31,268 bases of DNA from an uncultured Candidatus Saccharibacteria bacterium (GTDB lineage Bacteria; Patescibacteriota; Saccharimonadia; Saccharimonadales; Saccharimonadaceae): NCBI GenBank assembly GCA_949101405.1, contig CARYFM010000010.1, positions 1 through 31,268 of the forward strand. Direction: 5' to 3'. How positions within the stretch are numbered: position 1 is the first letter of the stretch; every line of letters starts with the position of its first letter. A program made the translations under genes and the position numbers. Shown piece after piece: positions 29,620 to 31,268 of this stretch. The notes below the pieces were generated by a model that was given only the letters and a program-made list of their open reading frames with translations, did no database searches and had not been told where the DNA came from.

Positions 29620-30513
29620 TTAGTCTCCTTTAAGGCGCTGGGCTAATTTTTTACTAGAAAATTGGTCGATGCAGAGGAGAAAAGCCAGGGGTGCGGCAGC
29701 GAAAAGGACGCTAAGGATAATCCCAGAACGACTGTTAATACCAACAAGGATAGGCGGAAAAGCTGTAGAATTGGGGTAAAATTGAGCGAGAGCGGACTGC
29801 AAGTGTGCCCAGCCACAGATGGTAGCAATACCGGCAAGAATGAGAGCAAGCGTAATGGCGAAAAGCATAGCATAAAAACAAAGTTCCAAGATATAGGCAA
29901 GATAGACGCCAAAGATTTGGAGATGTGTGGCACCGAGGGAACGATAGAGGGAAATGCTGAGGGTGTTTTGAGCGATAAGGTGGGCGGTGGTAAAAGTGAG
30001 GATGAGTATAGCGGCGATAAGGAGAATGATAAGGAATGGTTGGATGTTGTGCTGGATACGACGGAAGTAATTATAGGCTGACATTTGATTGGTGTAGAGT
30101 TCGGCGACGTTGTAGCGGTTTCTGGAATAGTTGAAAGGCTGTGGAGTGTCTTGACGCCAGTAGTAATCAAAAGCATGTTTGAGATTGGGAAAGACCGCAA
30201 CGTATTGTGGAGTGAAATCAAGACCTGCTAGATCTTCTACTGGAACTTCTACGATTTGACCGCCGTAATATGCGATGCGGTCACGGATGAGCTCGGGACG
30301 TCTACCATCGTCGTAATCGCTAGCAATATAGACTTGGCCTTGGGTGGTCTCGCCGGCGCGACGCAAGACGGTATTCTCTAAGCCTTGGATGATGGTGTTG
30401 GCACCAAGGAGTAAGCCAAAAAGAATGCCGATAATAATGACTGTGGCTAGACTACGAGTGCGAAAAGCCGCGAGTTCGCGGTGGGAAAGATGAAAGTAAT
30501 CAGAGATTAGCAT
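29620..30513 (-). CDS. FtsX/MacB-like permease, first of a pair
   Basis: 297 residues with the same plan as its neighbour but a much smaller outer domain (about 120 residues): membrane segment near 20-42, then three at about 160-185, 210-240 and 262-282, with SLYRSLGATHLQIFGVYLAYILE matching the FtsX_C core. The two probably form a heterodimer. No ABC ATPase gene accompanies them in this window. The ATG lies seven bases after a TATAAT box. Confidence 0.85.
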   Translation of the reverse strand: MLISDYFHLSHRELAAFRTRSLATVIIIGILFGLLLGANTIIQGLENTVLRRAGETTQGQVYIASDYDDGRRPELIRDRIAYYGGQIVEVPVEDLAGLDFTPQYVAVFPNLKHAFDYYWRQDTPQPFNYSRNRYNVAELYTNQMSAYNYFRRIQHNIQPFLIILLIAAILILTFTTAHLIAQNTLSISLYRSLGATHLQIFGVYLAYILELCFYAMLFAITLALILAGIATICGWAHLQSALAQFYPNSTAFPPILVGINSRSGIILSVLFAAAPLAFLLCIDQFSSKKLAQRLKGD

Positions 30514-30520
30514 TATTGCT

Positions 30521-30526
30521 ATTATA
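30521..30526 (-). promoter_or_regulatory. -10 box (TATAAT) for the permease pair, leaderless mRNA
   Basis: TATAAT on the minus strand, seven bases before the ATG at 30513. Confidence 0.65.
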
Positions 30527-30551
30527 GTACAATTTTGTTCGATTTCTAGAG

Positions 30552-30580
30552 TTGTAATTGCGGAAGATTCGAGTTATACT
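30552..30580 (+). promoter_or_regulatory. sigma-70 type promoter (TTGTAA, 17, TATACT)
   Basis: TTGTAA (30552-30557) and TATACT (30575-30580) with 17 bases between; like the promoter at 11227 it has the classical rather than the extended -10 form. Confidence 0.6.
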
Positions 30581-30643
30581 GGTTAAGTTTGGTGATGAAA
30601 TACAGCATGTGGGCATAGTATTTTATGGAGGTACATTAGTAGT

Positions 30644-31123
30644 ATGAGAAGTGTTAAGAAAATATTAGCAACGGCTTTGGCTGTTGCAATGGTAACATCG
30701 GTTTCTGTTCCGGTAATGGCAGCAGAAGTGCCCGTGGCAGAGGAGCAGGTTGTGGTGCTTGCTGATGACAGTACGGAGAATCCTGATGAGGGGATTATGC
30801 CGTTGGCGGGTACGCACGGAAGCGTTGCTCTTGGCAAGAGCAACGTGTACACTGTTATTGAAACCAATTTTAGACCGAATGGAGGTTTTTTCTCTGTTCT
30901 TATTCATGATTTTGACCCGAAGAAGTACCAGATGGACATTATTCTCGGTGGCAGAAATGGAACTCTTTGGCAGGAACAGGAGTGTTTACATGATGCGACT
31001 TCCAGAGTCTTTGAATGTAGCTCTGAGGTAACCAGTGTGTCACTGAGGATTATACCGAGGCCCGGTTGGTTTCCGGCTCCGAAAAAGGAGTTTACTGTGG
31101 ATTGGACAGCTTACAATAAGTAG
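30644..31123 (+). CDS. small secreted protein of unknown family, foreign codon use
   Basis: 159 residues. The signal peptide MRSVKKILATALAVAMVTSV ends near VMAAE (about residue 27). An acidic stretch (about 28-50) precedes a beta-rich domain of about 105 residues with two Cys (about residues 118 and 129) that could form a disulfide. No family was recognised. All Arg codons are AGA or AGG and seven of ten Pro codons are CCG, none CCA, unlike neighbouring genes; together with the classical promoter this suggests transfer from a Firmicute. The ribosome site GGAGG lies 12 bases before the ATG. Confidence 0.7.
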   Translation: MRSVKKILATALAVAMVTSVSVPVMAAEVPVAEEQVVVLADDSTENPDEGIMPLAGTHGSVALGKSNVYTVIETNFRPNGGFFSVLIHDFDPKKYQMDIILGGRNGTLWQEQECLHDATSRVFECSSEVTSVSLRIIPRPGWFPAPKKEFTVDWTAYNK

Positions 31124-31268
31124 GTCATAGAAAACTTTATAGCATAGGTAATATTTTTTTGTAGTGTTCGCATGCTTATTTGACTCATCATCAAACATTG
31201 TACCCTCGCAGGAATGGTTCACTCAACGAATCCAGAAAGGAATAGTTGAAGCATATTCAACAAAATAG
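31124..31268. other. right-edge stretch without an assigned gene
   Basis: Nothing convincing. On the minus strand a frame entering from the edge ends YFVEYASTIPFWIR and could be the C-terminus of a gene beyond the window, but 14 residues are too few to judge. No clear terminator follows the secreted protein gene; only a T7 run near 31153 is seen. Confidence 0.3.

Noticed and set aside
31040..31222. Minus-strand 60-residue frame at the right end
   Set aside because: It overlaps the secreted protein gene, has no ribosome site and shows no recognisable pattern.

Overview
The window looks like a piece of a Candidatus Saccharibacteria (TM7, CPR/Patescibacteria) chromosome. The signs are small, tightly packed AT-leaning genes, single-copy housekeeping genes (CTP synthase, ArgS, oligoribonuclease, DnaG, one RpoD-like sigma factor, peptide deformylase) mixed with small membrane and secreted proteins, a VirB2-like pilin, and TGA used as a normal stop codon, which argues against Gracilibacteria and Absconditabacteria. 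The lineage is inferred from gene content; no rRNA is present. A bile salt hydrolase-like gene and two secreted proteins with Firmicutes-like codon use suggest a gut or oral animal-associated host.

Layout. 1-3.3 kb: tRNA-Arg(CCT, cut by the edge), a flavin-binding protein, a lectin-like cassette, a bPH2 membrane protein, a SurA/PrsA-like protein, and tRNA-Gly(CCC) running straight into peptide deformylase. 3.3-6.3 kb: a C39-like peptidase, an HdeD-like membrane protein, an inverted pair of lectin-like cassettes and tRNA-Thr(CGT). 6.3-9.0 kb, minus strand: a choloylglycine hydrolase and a fusion of a deoxyribosyltransferase-like and an HD domain. 9.1-13.9 kb: a membrane protein, a family 2 glycosyltransferase and a large secreted Cys-rich protein with a structured mRNA leader. 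14.0-17.6 kb: tRNA-Ser(GGA) with a duplicated 3' end, pyrG and a LiaF/DUF4097 envelope-stress pair behind a poly-G promoter. 17.7-22.0 kb: a second inverted cassette pair, then argS-orn-yjbR-membrane protein-mscL. 22.0-27.6 kb: a 118-bp inverted-repeat element between divergent genes, a DnaG without zinc ligands, a CdiA-like nuclease toxin, a small RNA, rpoD, a VirB2-like pilin and a lipid kinase split in two. 27.6-31.3 kb: a GC-rich structured element, a nucleotide kinase, two FtsX-like permeases and a secreted protein.

The strongest candidate for a new system is a set of five dispersed cassettes (A-E) encoding only the C-terminal part of a C-type-lectin-like (FISUMP-type) domain. All have nearly identical ends (FVRSG at the 5' side; PLRCLSTVLGM, then in four of them a stop and GAGGAG) but very different cores, and all five frames are open. 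None has a convincing start or promoter. Four form two head-to-head inverted pairs with hairpins between their 5' ends. This is what silent donor copies for recombinational variation of a surface lectin would look like; the expressed recipient gene would lie outside the window.

A second theme is transcription. Many genes have an extended -10 (TGTGNTATAAT type) 6-8 nt before the ATG, so their mRNAs are probably leaderless; this moves several start codons downstream of the longest open frame.
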